Positions 52,691 through 63,893 of a stretch of DNA of 64,000 nt are shown here, in pieces. The notes under the pieces are model-generated. The model saw nothing but the letters and a program-made list of their open reading frames with translations, had not been told where the DNA came from and made no database searches. The stretch comes from Callipepla californica brunnescens. Taxonomy: Eukaryota; Chordata; Aves; Galliformes; Odontophoridae. Position 1 is the stretch's first letter. Each line of letters starts with the position of its first letter. The position numbers were made by a program, and so were the translations under genes. The stretch spans positions 37,701,502-37,765,501 of the forward strand of contig JALIRH010000004.1 of NCBI GenBank assembly GCA_023055505.1. Reading direction: 5' to 3'.

Positions 52691-55600
52691 GAAAACCATA
52701 TCATTCAAATACAACACCCTTTCCACCATCCTTGTTGAGATGCAGAAGCACACCTCAGACTGTGGCAGTGTCCCCACATCAATAGTGGGTGCCATTTTAA
52801 TGGATAAAGACAGCAAAGCATTTTAATAATCTTTCATTTAAGTTCAATGTATAAAACTAAAAATACACATTAAATATGAAGCTGCGCTTCTGATGTAAAA
52901 CCATGTTTCAAGAAGAGTTATTTAAAAGTGGTCATTGCACCTCAGTGTCCTGGGGAAACAATGCATAGGATTCCCTCAGGCACAGCAGACATTTCATAGG
53001 CCCTGTTAGAATCTTACACGGGTTTTTTAACACTAATCCTTGCACAGTGTCATATCCATACCATGATCCATCACATCTCCATGGGATACCTGATACTGTA
53101 ATTTGATACTATCTTGGAACAAAATAAAAGGAGTTGAAAACGCTGAGCCATGGGACAAATGCTGGTTGCTGATTAACAACCATACTAGACCATTAGTTAG
53201 CGAGCTACTTGCAAGTTCCGTAGACAGCTTCTCCACCTGTTAGACTTCCTGATGGGACAAAGTGGAGAAGGTTCTGAAAGATCTGAGTTATCATGGTACT
53301 TTTCCCCTCTCATCCCAAACAGGCCATGGCTATCATGTCCTCAAGCTGTTTTCCAGGTGGTCTTGGAGGTGGATGGAGAATCTAAACTTTAGTGTGCCCT
53401 CTAGCATAAGGAAACAAACGTACCACACAGAAATCAGCTATTCATGAGGAAGTCAGATAGCAAAAGCTACATTTTTACTGTAAGCATCTGAGAGTTTTAT
53501 TGTCTCTCCTAGTTCAGTGACAAATGAATACGCAGCAACATAATCTTTTACTGACATGGGTAGAGCATATACAGTGATCTAAAGTAATAGGTCCAAGTTT
53601 TATCTTATAGGAGACTTTCCCCACAGTTTTATAAAATCAACACGGGGACTTCAGTGATCACAAATGGTTGTAAGGTTTGTTTTCTGTCTCGTCTGAAATA
53701 GATGAGTCATCCTGCTTTTATACAAGGGTAATGTTTAAATTACTCATTTCCTAACCAGTTCATCAACAATATATCTTGCTGTGTAGCTAGGAGCATTGTT
53801 CACAGATTGCAACTGCAATGTCAAGTGTTTTCGTAAGGTATTTAAAGCTGGCATTTTAACACTGCTGATAGTCACATTCATATAGCTTGCTATCCACTTA
53901 AACCGGTATGAATCTAGAATTTTTAGGTATGTAAATGTTCGCTAATAAAATCCCACAAGCACTTTGATTTCTGCTACTGGGCATAAATTCTCTGTACTGA
54001 GGATCAGGCTTGCCCAACATCACACTTGGGAATCTATGGCAAAATACTGATCTGAAGACAGCTTTTGTCCCAAACTAGTTTTCTGAACTTCATACTGCCA
54101 TTCATATCCAAGTAAACTTGTAGTTCTTAAGATGTTTACAAAGATACTTAAAGAAAATATCTCTCGATTACATCTGGCTGAATGAATAATTACAGATTGG
54201 TGTTAGAAATTCTCTTTGCAGTAAAAATATTACAAGCATTTGTAGGGCTGGATCAGAACTCAGCCACATTTCTCTATTCGCATTCTGGTTATCTTAAAAA
54301 TACGCACTTGGAGTTGCTCACAATTTTGCAATGAAGTCTATTGTTTATTGGCATACAGATTGATATGTAAAAGCAGAGATGGGATGAGATAGAGAGTGGC
54401 AAATTAGAGTTCAAGAAAAAAGTACAAGCTTATTTCTTTTGGCTGACACTGTTACACAAACATTTCAGAATTAAGAATTAAAGATTTCTGAAGTCCAGAT
54501 ACAAAGCTCACTTAACTCAACCTCTCAGAATTCTGCAAGCTTTGGGAAATATTTTGGACAGACAACCTACGGTAAGAGTTTAATTTCAGTCAAGATACAT
54601 TATTGCTCTTTCTTCAAATTAATTAATGTATGAGTTACTCTGAGGTACACATTTTCATAAGTGGTTCAAATGCATTCAACCCCACTATGGAGTGAAACCT
54701 TGTGCTATCATAGTTACAGTACACAAAATGTGGATCTTTAACAGCAAAGATAACTTTTGCTAGAAGGTTGTAACATCTCATTGCACATTGATTTACTGGC
54801 ACCTTTTAGAAAAGTATCATGTATTCTATTATCGTTATTGCTTCTCATGACTAACATCAAGAATGGCTTCTCTTCAATTAAAGAAACACCTGGAGATTGG
54901 TAATTTAGTTACTTGGACAATAGTTCAGTTTCTTAGAGTGAGCATACAATTAGACAAACAAACATTATCTCTGAATTTGACCATGAAAAGCAACTGAGTT
55001 TAAAATCATACGGAGCTAAATTATAATTTTACTCTGAAATACATTTTCCTTCTTCTTTGCAGCGGTATAATAAACACTTTTTATTTCTGGATAGTTTAGG
55101 TTAAGAGAAAAACATTTCAACTGAAACAAAACTGTAGAAATCCACATTTTTAATCTCCAATATACGTCAAAAGAGCAAGATACTTACTGTAATTTGGGCG
55201 CTTATCTCTATTCTTTCTCCAGATAGAATGAAGTGTGACTAAAACTTCTACGTTTGTTTTCCCAGTGGAAGAATAGCCATAGGAGTATTCTCTTCTACAT
55301 AATGAATATTTGGAAGGTGTATTAGATGTAAAATATATTAGAATGACATTTTCTGAACATAGCTCTCTTTGTATCACAAGGTTACATTGCTGTCTGAAAC
55401 CATTTTCAGCAGAGAAGTAATATTACAGAATGTAGCTTGCTAAGTTAATCCATTTATGTTTTGGCATTTCTTAGAACATGGCAATTTTTGGAAGAGTGAA
55501 TAGTCTAGATTTAAAAAGTACAAAGAAAGAAATGTTTCTTACATTACAGTCTAGCAAAACTTGACTTTATATTCTGAATGTTAATGTGCATACCTCTGGC

Positions 55601-55811
55601 AAATTTATTGAAAGATTCAATTTGCATTTAATCAGAAAATGTCAATGAAGTAACCTTTTAACTTTGATTTGCCTGTTGGGTTATAACTAAGATTTTCTGA
55701 CTGATAATAATCTTCATCAGGAGCACGGGGTGGAAATTTAGATCAAGTTCTCCAGCAATTTAAAATGTTAAAAAATATTTTTAAATTTATTACTATCATC
55801 TTTCTGTTAAG

Positions 55812-55923
55812 GCTGAGCTGATGCTTTGGATGGGAAGCTTGAAGTCTCTCCTTCCTCATGCACAAAGAAGAATAATTTGTTGCAACAGAGTCCATATTAG
55901 TAATATTTCTGGAATGGCGAAAG
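55812..55923 (+). CDS. DGLUCY: DGLUCY first coding exon: start codon and mitochondrial leader
   Basis: The exon begins after the acceptor TTTCTGTTAAG at 55811. It has nine 5' UTR bases, then ATG at 55821, and runs 34 codons plus one base to G|GTAAGG. The peptide begins MLWMGSLKSLLPHAQRR and ends VHISNISGMAKG, aligning with the human DGLUCY leader, which ends IRNTSSMAGEL. It is rich in Arg, Lys, Leu and Ser, has no acidic residue and has paired arginines, which fits a mitochondrial presequence. The phase-1 donor joins the next exon (G|GC TAT) without breaking the frame. At 34 codons it is easily missed in an ORF scan. A second in-frame ATG four codons in could also be the start. Confidence 0.85.
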
Positions 55924-56435
55924 GTAAGGTGACCTAACAGCTCTAAGTGGAGAGAAACTCTGTTTTGGATTCACAGCAACATTTTTACATTTTTTCTTTT
56001 ACTGTTGATGTTTAACAAGGAAAGGAGGACTCTCAAAAGCAATGAAGTAAATGAGAAGAAATGTCAAGTTGACTTACATTCTTAACTCACTTGGGTCATT
56101 TTAAAATCACTTTGCATTCACCTGACATTGTGTCCTTAAATCACAGAGCTTTATTAGAGAAAATGTACCATCCTACACACGTAGAGTGAATGGACTTTGT
56201 TTTCAAAACTGTAGTGTATTCTTCAGCTCCCTGTTATGTCAGTGAGAACTTATGGGTGCAGAAAATATTTGAAAAGACTATATCTGCCTATCATCACATG
56301 TATACGATCATATAATGTACTACAGACCTTGCTTTACTTAGTGCATTTTGATGTATTGTCACAGAAGTGTTGTTCTGCTTCATTTGTTGCACTATACTAC
56401 TAGAGTAACTATTTCTTGTTGCCTATACTGTCATT

Positions 56436-56452
56436 CACACACACACACACAC
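56436..56452. repeat. (AC)n short microsatellite
   Basis: About eight AC units followed by degenerate ACTCACAAACACAAAC, in the DGLUCY intron after the start exon. Confidence 0.9.
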
Positions 56453-57599
56453 TCACAAACACAAACTAACAGACAAAAAAACAACTCTTTCAAAAATTTT
56501 CTAAACTGAGACAGTGTGTTGAATGCATGTTTTTGTTGATCAGTGTGTGCAGCTTAACTAACAATATTCAGGAATATATTCATAATGATGGATAAATACT
56601 GCAAGGGGAGAGAGACTGAAGAGAAGTGAAGAATACTTTTTCATCTTAAAAAAAAAAGTAAGGATAATTATCAGGAGGAACAATAACATTATCTAAAAGT
56701 TGGTAAAAAAGCTTCCTGACTTAAGAGTAATCCTGGTTGGTTACAGATTCAGTGTGACAGCAGTGAATAGCATTTCAAATTTACTGCTGCCCAAGTTGAA
56801 TTCACGAATCTGTGAACATAATCAGCACAGCAGAAAGTGCCTGTAGATTTCACATGGGCAGAAGGGAACAAGGCTGTAGGGTAACTCAATGTAGTCTTGT
56901 ATTCTGTGGTAAATTTAGTATGTTTATTTAACAAAAATAATTTTCTGTATTTAGCAAGAAACTGTTTCTGTATTTAGTAACTTTTGCTAGTAATAAAATG
57001 AATTTTTGTACTGAATATTCCCAGAGGAGCAGTTTGTGGTCACATTCGGTATGCAAATACATGCTTGCCTCAATTTAAGCCTTAGCTTTACATTTTTCCA
57101 CAAGGAACAGTGTTTTCACAGAATCTCAGAATTGTGATTTATCTTTTGTTTTCTTAGTTAGCTTGGGTCAGAAGTAGGATTTGGCTGATTTCTACACGTT
57201 TAAAAAAAAATCATTCATTTCAGCCAAATGATTGCTGCTTGGACAACAGACTACCACAATCCTCAGGATAGCAGGAGCTTCTGGACAGCCTCTTGTTTAT
57301 CTCATGTCTGATACTGTAAAATCTTTTCAAGACACACTGATACCCATTGCAAAAAAAAAAAAAATCATGTCTTTAGAATCTGGTGCATGGAAGTAGTCAA
57401 CAGCTTTTTAAAGTCAAAGTTGATTCTAAGTGAAAAAAGTGCAGCAGTTCTGTTCATTTTGTGATTTTGTATTTATTTGTATCTGTTTTGAATTAGAAAT
57501 AGTAGCAATGCCTAGGATTCAGTGTGGCAGGCAGCAGATTATTCATGAGCTGTAATTTTGTCTGTTGAGGTAAAATTCCATAGCCAACAAACTCTAATG

Positions 57600-59595
57600 C
57601 AGGTATGTCCAACCCACGGCCCTCATGTGGCTTGGCACAGCTTGCACTGCAGCCACCCCCAAGCCATTGCCATCATGGTGGCAGCTCTGCCCAGGTGCAC
57701 ACTCATCAGACAGATGAATACATTTTTGTGTGCTTAATTTGTAAGGAAATTGTAGTCTTTGAAAGCTAATACAATTAGAAAAAACTTCTGCAAGAACTTG
57801 CTGCCAGATTTGACGCACATCAAGGAATGCTTCATAAAGACAAAGTAGAGAGAATTGTTTTCAATTCCACATCTCAACAAAATTGTTTTTAAAAAGGTAA
57901 AATTCAAATGGGCTTTGTTATAAAAGCTAGTTACATGGTAGCTAATCTGATCCCCAAAGGAAAAATAATAATAATAATCAAAACCATTTACTGATGCTGA
58001 GGGCTTTTTTTTTTAGTAATGTATGGAAAATATGGCAGATAGAGTGTGTCCTGATAAAAAACAGATGTTCCTATAATCTGTGTCCCCAGACTGCAGCCAG
58101 GCAGAATGAAGAAATAGGAAAATCTATCAAAAGCACTTTGGAGGATAAAGCTGCTAATTTTGAATGTTGTGCTTTGATGATAGATGAAAGCACTGATGCT
58201 GTCAATATGGATCAACTTGCCATTTTCATTAGATGTATTGATGATGAATATAATGTCACAGAAGGAATGGCTTTTTTTCGTGCCTTTAAAAGACACAGCT
58301 AAATCTCCTGTTTTTTATGAAGCAGTAAAATCACACTAAAGTAATTTTCTTTAACCCTTGTCAACGTATCTGGTATCACAACTGATAGCTCCCCAGAGAT
58401 GGTTGCTTAAAAAGAGGGACTTAAAAAATGATGCAATTACCATGAGCAGATCATGTTTGATGAAATATCACTGCATCGTACATCAAGAAAATTTATGTGT
58501 GAAAGTTTTAAAAACAGATAGCATCATGCAAATCATCATGAAAGCTGTGAATTTCATGAAATCCAATGGACTGAATCATTGCCAGTTCCAGGAGTTCCTT
58601 AAATGCACGGATACTAATTATGAGGTCATCATTTACTTTTCTGAAAGAAGGTGGCTAAGTCAGGATAAAATGCTAAAAAGATTTTATGATTTGTGAAACT
58701 AACTCAAGTCATTTTTGGAATCAAAAAGAAAATGTGTGCCAGAAGTTGAAGATGAAAAATTGCTCACAGATTCAGCATTTTTTATGGATTTAAATGAATT
58801 AAGCATGCATCTTTTCAAGGTTAAAATCAATTTATCTCTGCTATCTGCTATCAACTTATCTGTTTCAAACCATTACAGAGTTCAAAATGAAACTTAAATT
58901 ATGTCAAGTTGAAGTTTTGGCAAATAATTTCTTGCATTTTGATGTGCTGGCTAAACCCAGGCCTGTGAACAGCAAAAAATATGCACCTTTACTTTCGGTT
59001 TTGATAAGCAAATTTGATAATAGGTTTCAATATTTCCAGAAAAAGCATCCATTTTTTTTGTATGTCTATTATTCCATTTTCAGTTGACATAAATGCATTA
59101 CCTGCACATTTTCAAACGGAATATATTGTTGTAATCGGACATTCAACTCAATGAAGAATTTGATAGAAGTCTAGTAAAGATACGTGACATGACCTACTTT
59201 AAAAGAGAAAAACATCCCCTGCTTGACAATCACACCTTATTCATGTCATCTCCTTTTGGCAACACATACACTTGTGACCCACTGTTCTTAAGGATGAAGT
59301 ACAGGAAGAGCAACATTTCATCAAAAATCTCTGAAGAACATCTTGAGAGCTCAGTGAGAATTGCAACCACTTTAATTGAACAAGACACTGATACATTTGA
59401 TTCGTGAAAACAAGATTAAGTATCCCTCTAGTTTCACATTTTTGTTTCTGGTTTTTGGTTGTTTGTTTTTTACATTTTAATAAAAAATAAGTCCTGTTAC
59501 TTATATATATTAAATCTATTACATATTTCCTATGTGACTCAAGACAATTTCTCTTCATCAACCCATGCAATCCAAAAGGTAGTACATCCATACTG
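57600..59595 (+). mobile_element. Fossil hAT (Charlie-type) DNA transposon in DGLUCY intron
   Basis: The element starts CAGGTATGTCCAACCCACGG and ends GGTAGTACATCCATACTG, imperfect terminal inverted repeats of the hAT CAG...CTG type. The 8 bases before the start, CTCTAATG, resemble the hAT target consensus nTCTAGAn. The 8 bases after the end (TAATAAAG) match at only 4 positions, so the duplication has decayed. Sub-terminal sequence near 59536 (CTCAAGACAATTTCTCTTC) resembles 3' ends of Charlie elements. The roughly 2 kb between holds transposase remnants on the plus strand, in the sense orientation of DGLUCY. Confidence 0.8.
57900..59407 (+). pseudogene. hAT transposase pseudogene (GTF2IRD2/Charlie8-like)
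   Basis: Recognisable pieces occur in order but in shifting frames: a segment near 58020-58080 (MYGKYGR-like, then VCPDKK-like in another frame); an acidic catalytic segment MIDESTDAVNMDQLAIFIRC at about 58176-58235; the region HCIVHQENLCVKVL and GLNHCQFQEFL (58358-58696), ending in RRWLSQDKMLKRFYDL; a segment with ESKRKCVPEVEDEKLL (58715-58897); and the C-terminal dimerisation region FGNTYTCDPLFLRMKYRKS plus HLESSVRIATT (59189-59407). These correspond to the hAT transposase-derived part of GTF2IRD2 and related ZBED/Charlie proteins. Stops and frameshifts between pieces show it is dead. It might be mistaken for a DGLUCY exon, but no consistent splicing supports that. Confidence 0.85.
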
Positions 59596-60069
59596 TAATA
59601 AAGAGTCTCCATAAGGACAGAATTTTACTGTTTTAGATGCCATGATTTGCAGCTTAGTATTACATTTAGAATGGTGAAAGTAAGGGATGCAGTAGCTTTT
59701 TTTTTTTTCTTTCTGGCTCCATGCACAAGTATTCTTATAGAGTACTGATTTCTCAAGGTTAACTATTAAATTCAATTTGTATATAAATTCATATAAGTGT
59801 TTATGAAAGAATTATGCAATCCTCATATTCTGGTACTTTCCACGTCTATCAAGTATTTTGTCTGTGAGCAACTTCACGTGCAGACTACACCTAGCTGCAA
59901 TTTAAAAATATTTTTAAAAGCTGTGTAACTTCATTACAGAGTTTAGAAGTAAAAATCTCCTTCACGCAATCTTTATAGAGCATGTACAGAAATCTATCCT
60001 GAAATGTTACTGCTTCATAAATAAAGAGATGAATTAACAGCTAGTCATTTTTACCTTCCACAATTCCAG

Positions 60070-60223
60070 GCTATAAACAGACCAATGTTTTGATTTTACA
60101 CAAGTCCCTGGCTGATGACTTCGAGAAGTTCTGCCATGCAAACAGTGGACCCCTGCCACTGCTGTACAGAAGTAAACCAGGGGAATGGAAGTGTCCTTCT
60201 CTGAGTAGCGATCCTGACATCAG
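60070..60223 (+). CDS. DGLUCY: DGLUCY coding exon 2: start of DUF1445 D-glutamate cyclase domain
   Basis: This 154-base exon encodes residues 35-85. Key stretches are GYKQTNVLILHKSLADDFEK and FCHANSGPLPLLYRSKPGEW, the typical opening of DUF1445 (D-glutamate cyclase-like) proteins: GY..AN, then LA.DF..FC..N..P.PLL, then PG. The acceptor is CACAATTCCAG and the donor CATCAG|GTAATA, with the last two bases starting an Arg codon. DGLUCY converts D-glutamate to 5-oxo-D-proline in the mitochondrial matrix. A fossil hAT transposon ends about 475 bp upstream. Confidence 0.94.
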
Positions 60224-60553
60224 GTAATACAGACTGACTATTTCTCAAAGTTCTGCAGCGAGTGCTTATGGTGACTAGGAGAGATCAGTATTTCAGGGAA
60301 TAACCTGCTCGTGCTTATATACATTTTAAATCAGTTTATTTTCTTGGACTTACTTTAAGTGAAAACCATTTGTGAATATAACAGAATAGAATCAGTCTGA
60401 TCATCTTTTTCTAGAGAAGCGTATCATCTTAATTGTCAGTAAGTATTTCTCTAAAGCAAAAGGGAACTTTTTTGAAATTTCATCTTTTGAATATTTCTGT
60501 CATACTTGTTTTCAGGAAGTATGGTAAAGTGTGATAACTTCTTATTCCACTAG

Positions 60554-60752
60554 AACTGACTGCCTGCAGTACAGAAAGTATGAGTATGGAGCATCTACTG
60601 GACCTCTAAAAAGTCTCAAGGATTATTCTGAACAACTGAAGGACATGGTGGCTTTCTATTTAGGTTGCAGCTTTTCTTTTGAAAAAGTACTCCAAGCCGC
60701 TGGCATTCCTGTAAGAAATGCTGAACAAAAATGTAATGTAAGCATGTATAAG
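60554..60752 (+). CDS. DGLUCY: DGLUCY coding exon 3: DUF1445 core
   Basis: This 199-base exon encodes residues 86-152. It contains KYEYGASTGPLKSLKDYSEQ and the family signature DMVAFYLGCSFSFEKVL followed by AAGIPVRN, which matches the LVAFLLGCSFSFE.AL..AGIP.R signature of bacterial and animal DUF1445 proteins. The acceptor is TTCCACTAG and the donor AAG|GTAAGG, ending on a whole codon. The upstream intron is only 330 bp. The open frame continues a few codons past the donor before a stop, so a scan shows it as one longer ORF. Confidence 0.95.
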
Positions 60753-62407
60753 GTAAGGATACACAGACATTTATAATCTTTTCATTATTTGTCCATATTC
60801 ATATTATGTGCCTGTACCAAACACTCAGAATCAGAACTTTTTTTTTCTCCATCTGCATAATAGCTTTTGGCAGGTACTAGTGCTGAGTCCATGAAAATAT
60901 GAGATAAAATATGCCCAGCATTAGATCAGTGCATTTCTCAACTTCTTGTAAGGCTGAATAGGTATTTTATTCTTTTTCAGATACATATCTTTTTTTCCTG
61001 TGTGCCATGGCAGCTATTTCATTTGAATTTAGTCCTAGTTTCCTTATTTGTTTCAACTGATGACCCATGTACTATTCTGTCTGTCACCTTTAATACATGT
61101 CCTGCTATCTACAGCATTTCTAGTAGGCAGCAATATTATTTGTTATGAACCATCATAGAAACAGTTGGTTCTGCAGATATAATGGTCACATTATGGATTT
61201 TTCCTGTGGATGTAGAGCCCTTATGCTGTACATGTGCTAGGAACCCTGACCTCTGGGACTGTTATTCCTGAAAAGCATCTGTCATAGCATGAAAATTGTA
61301 AAAAAAAACTTATACTGTAGATTTTAATGTTGGCAAAGTTTATAGTATAATTCTGACTCTAGAAGGTGGATTTTTTAATATTAAGAACACTTTCAAATAC
61401 ATCCAAATGCCTTTTTCACATAACCAGTGTACTGTTCTAGTGAATAAATGTTATCATTTGTCAATCTTTTACTGTAGTGCTGGTCAAACTGAAGGAGCAG
61501 ATGTGTTTCACGCGAGACCTTCTAGCAAGAGTAAATAAAAGAGAATACAACTACATATCTGTTTATAACATTTCAGAATTAGGAGAATATCATTGCTGAT
61601 AGCATAAAAAATAGCATGAAGAACTATACGGGGCATTTATTCAGTGACAGTTGTAATTGTTATAAAAAAAATAACAAATGTTTCCTATGCAGCTGTTGCT
61701 GTCAACATGCCTCACTTAGGTTCAAATGCAATTTTATATATCAGACATTTACTTCTAGCAACTGGGGCTGCTTTATTTCTGAATAGAAAAGGTGTTTCAG
61801 GATCCCTGTGAGCAAGGATAATGAATTCCATAGATCTTTCCTGGAGGCACAAAAGACTTTTTTTATGTGTAGAACTAGAATGCTGCTTCTGTAGTAGAGG
61901 ACTGCCAGTTAACAGCTGCAGCAGTTCCTGACCCTCACGTACTATTGAGCATCATAGTTTCTCTGAATTCCATTAGAGAGAATGGATTCAAACCAAATTG
62001 ATTTGTCACTATGATACTTCGTTTGCTTTTGACTTTCCATATAGGGCGTATAAAACTGTCTTCTGGCAATATTCAGAATATTCTGAGCTCATGCTGTACA
62101 TTGCATGTACTGAAGCAAAAAACGTGGTATTGAGAATTTAGTGATCTATATGAAGAGGCTTAAGGATGGTAGATTTCACTTCCAAATCTTAAAAGAAAAA
62201 AGATTTTTTTCTTTCAAAGGATTTGAAGCGTATAGATGATGTGCTGAGGGATTTGATTTAGTAGCTTAGTGGGTAGGGATGGTGGTAGGAGGATGGTTGG
62301 ACTAGATGATCTTGTAGGTCCTTTCCAACCTAATGTATCTATGAATCTATGAAATGAATATTGTTATCTGGCTTACTTCTAATACTTCTGATTTTTTTAA
62401 CTGTCAG
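60753..62407 (+). other. DGLUCY: DGLUCY intron between coding exons 3 and 4
   Basis: A 1.65-kb intron with a CR1 3' end close to the acceptor. Nothing else is recognised. Confidence 0.92.
62215..62352 (+). repeat. CR1 LINE 3' terminus
   Basis: Sense CR1 tail: GGTTGGACTAGATGATCTTG, TAGGTCCTTTCCAACCTAAT and the characteristic end ATGAATCTATGAA, made of 8-mer-like repeats. It lies about 55 bp upstream of the DGLUCY exon 4 acceptor, in the sense orientation. Confidence 0.88.
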
Positions 62408-62558
62408 ACAGCTGTACCATGCTACAGTATTTCTACTTTTAGCTGCAACCTAGTTGTCACAATGAGACCAATTCCTGAAAGCAAACTGGAAGCAGCTGTG
62501 CTTGCAACATCTGAATTAAAAGAAACTCACGGAGCACCAATTCACATGGGTGACCCTG
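62408..62558 (+). CDS. DGLUCY: DGLUCY coding exon 4: DUF1445 substrate-site region
   Basis: This 151-base exon encodes residues 153-202, including NLVVTMRPIPESKLEAAVLA and the conserved HGAPIHMGDP motif. In DUF1445 proteins the corresponding segments are VSMRPIP and HGAPVHIGDP. The acceptor is TTTTTTAACTGTCAG and the donor CCTG|GTCAGT, phase 1, so the next exon completes a Gly codon. A CR1 3' fragment ends about 55 bp before the acceptor, so repeat insertion has come close to the splice site without visibly damaging it. Confidence 0.94.
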
Positions 62559-63645
62559 GTCAGTATTTTTCATACTTCATTCCATGTGGGCTTTTTTACC
62601 AATTATTAAAAAAAAATTAAAAATGCTGGAAGGGAAACCATGGGATGTGATAAGACTAAAATACCTGCCCTGCTATGTTTTTTCATTTTAACTATTTTAA
62701 TGGTCAAAACCTCAGTTAGAGGGGAAAAAAAGAAAAAAGAAATTAGAAAAGGTAGTTTTTGAAAGAGTGGAATACATAGAATTATTGAATTCAGTCATAT
62801 ATCAAGACTGCGTTTGGCAAGAAGTGTAGTTGCATTATTCTAAAATGTATGCAGTTTCATTTATATTTGAACTCCTTGTTGCCAGGGATTCCAGCAACAG
62901 GGTAGAAAAGAGACTGATGGCATGGGAAGAAGTATGGGTGGATGTGTATGGATGACAGAAAGTTGTCAGTCAGTAGTCTCATGAGCTGCATACACAGCCA
63001 GATCACATTGCATGGCATGGAAGGTGATGCTGTCGGTAACAGTACACTGCTGTTATGTATTTGGTCTGAGTGCTTAAGTCCGAGGAACTAGTGATAATTC
63101 ATTACTTTGAGTAGAGATTGGGTGAGAGTCTCCACTGTGTTGGAGTAAAGGAAAAGACAGTTCAGTGAAAGCTGGCCAAGATTGAGATGTACTTTTCCAA
63201 CTCAGAGATGTAAAAGATTTTTCATTTCTTTAGCTAAATAATGCAGGAAACTAAAGGGAGCAGGACATGTTCCAGAAACAGTGCATGTTGCATTGCACTA
63301 ATTTGTTCTTGCTTGCCACTGTTGCAATTGTTATGTTGAGAGAAAAGATGCCTAATATCTTGGGAAGTCAGCATGCATATTGTGTTCGTATTTATTGCAA
63401 AAATGAAGTGAGCGCATGTTTTGAGCGCATTGTTTGTTTTTTGATGTTATGTACGAAAAGGAAAGGCAAGACAGCTCAGGTTCTGAGGACATGCACTCAA
63501 AGCAAACTAGGTATGCCACTTCAGTGGGATTTGCTACTGCTATTATTCTCTCAGTATTACTGGCTAGTATTCAGGGTCCCCCTCACCTTCTGTAATATTA
63601 CTGCTTGACTGAAATTTGTGATGGGTTTATATTGGTCAATGACAG
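62559..63645 (+). other. DGLUCY: DGLUCY intron between coding exons 4 and 5
   Basis: A 1.1-kb intron. The open frame at 63267-63608 inside it is not flanked by convincing splice sites and matches nothing I know, so I see no feature here. Confidence 0.9.
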
Positions 63646-63768
63646 GTCTGTTGGGAATAGAGCATCTTTCCAAGCCAGACTATGGAGATCCAGTTCACCT
63701 TCATCCTGACGATATTCCGGTGTTTTGGGCCAGTAGTGTAACAGGAATAGAAGCAGTCATCAACTGCA
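63646..63768 (+). CDS. DGLUCY: DGLUCY coding exon 5: DUF1445 C-terminal part
   Basis: This 123-base exon encodes residues 203-243: [20 protein letters not shown], then [20 protein letters not shown]. The stretches [10 protein letters not shown] and IPVFWA match the family motif PDYGDPV.....VPVFWACG. The acceptor is AATGACAG and the donor GTATGT at 63769. The remainder of DUF1445 and the C-terminal DUF4392 domain of DGLUCY lie beyond base 64000. A long TG/AG microsatellite begins 45 bp after the donor. Confidence 0.94.
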
Positions 63769-63812
63769 GTATGTACTGTCTTTGGAAACTCTTACTCATC
63801 CTTTGGTCTCTT

Positions 63813-63815
63813 TGT

Positions 63816-63893
<78 letters not shown>
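63813..63893 (+). repeat. Compound microsatellite (TG)14(AG)n
   Basis: There are fourteen TG units (63813-63840), then about 26 AG units to 63893, with one C at 63870 replacing the G of an AG unit. It begins 45 bp after the DGLUCY exon 5 donor. In the pre-mRNA it is a UG repeat followed by an AG repeat. Confidence 0.97.

Larger units (their letters stand above)
38145..55811 (+). other. DGLUCY: DGLUCY 5' UTR intron (inferred)
   Basis: About 17.7 kb between the candidate non-coding first exon and the start exon. It contains three minus-oriented CR1 fragments (42858, 45349, 52471), an alternating TA/TG-rich stretch near 45885-45925, and a less AT-rich, unassigned segment at about 46880-49060. 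No coding exon was recognised. Additional 5' UTR exons cannot be excluded. Confidence 0.6.
55924..60069 (+). other. DGLUCY: DGLUCY intron after start exon
   Basis: A 4.1-kb intron from GTAAGG to CACAATTCCAG. The hAT fossil (57600-59595) occupies almost half of it. An (AC)n microsatellite and short A/T runs are the only other features. Confidence 0.88.

Noticed and set aside
57994..59087. hAT-derived frames as host DGLUCY exons
   Set aside because: Exons 55812-55923 and 60070-60223 join in phase and match the human protein with nothing between. The frames are broken and lack a consistent splice structure.
59241..59612. 123-codon minus-strand open frame at the 3' end of the hAT element
   Set aside because: The recognisable transposase reads on the plus strand, so this frame is its antisense.
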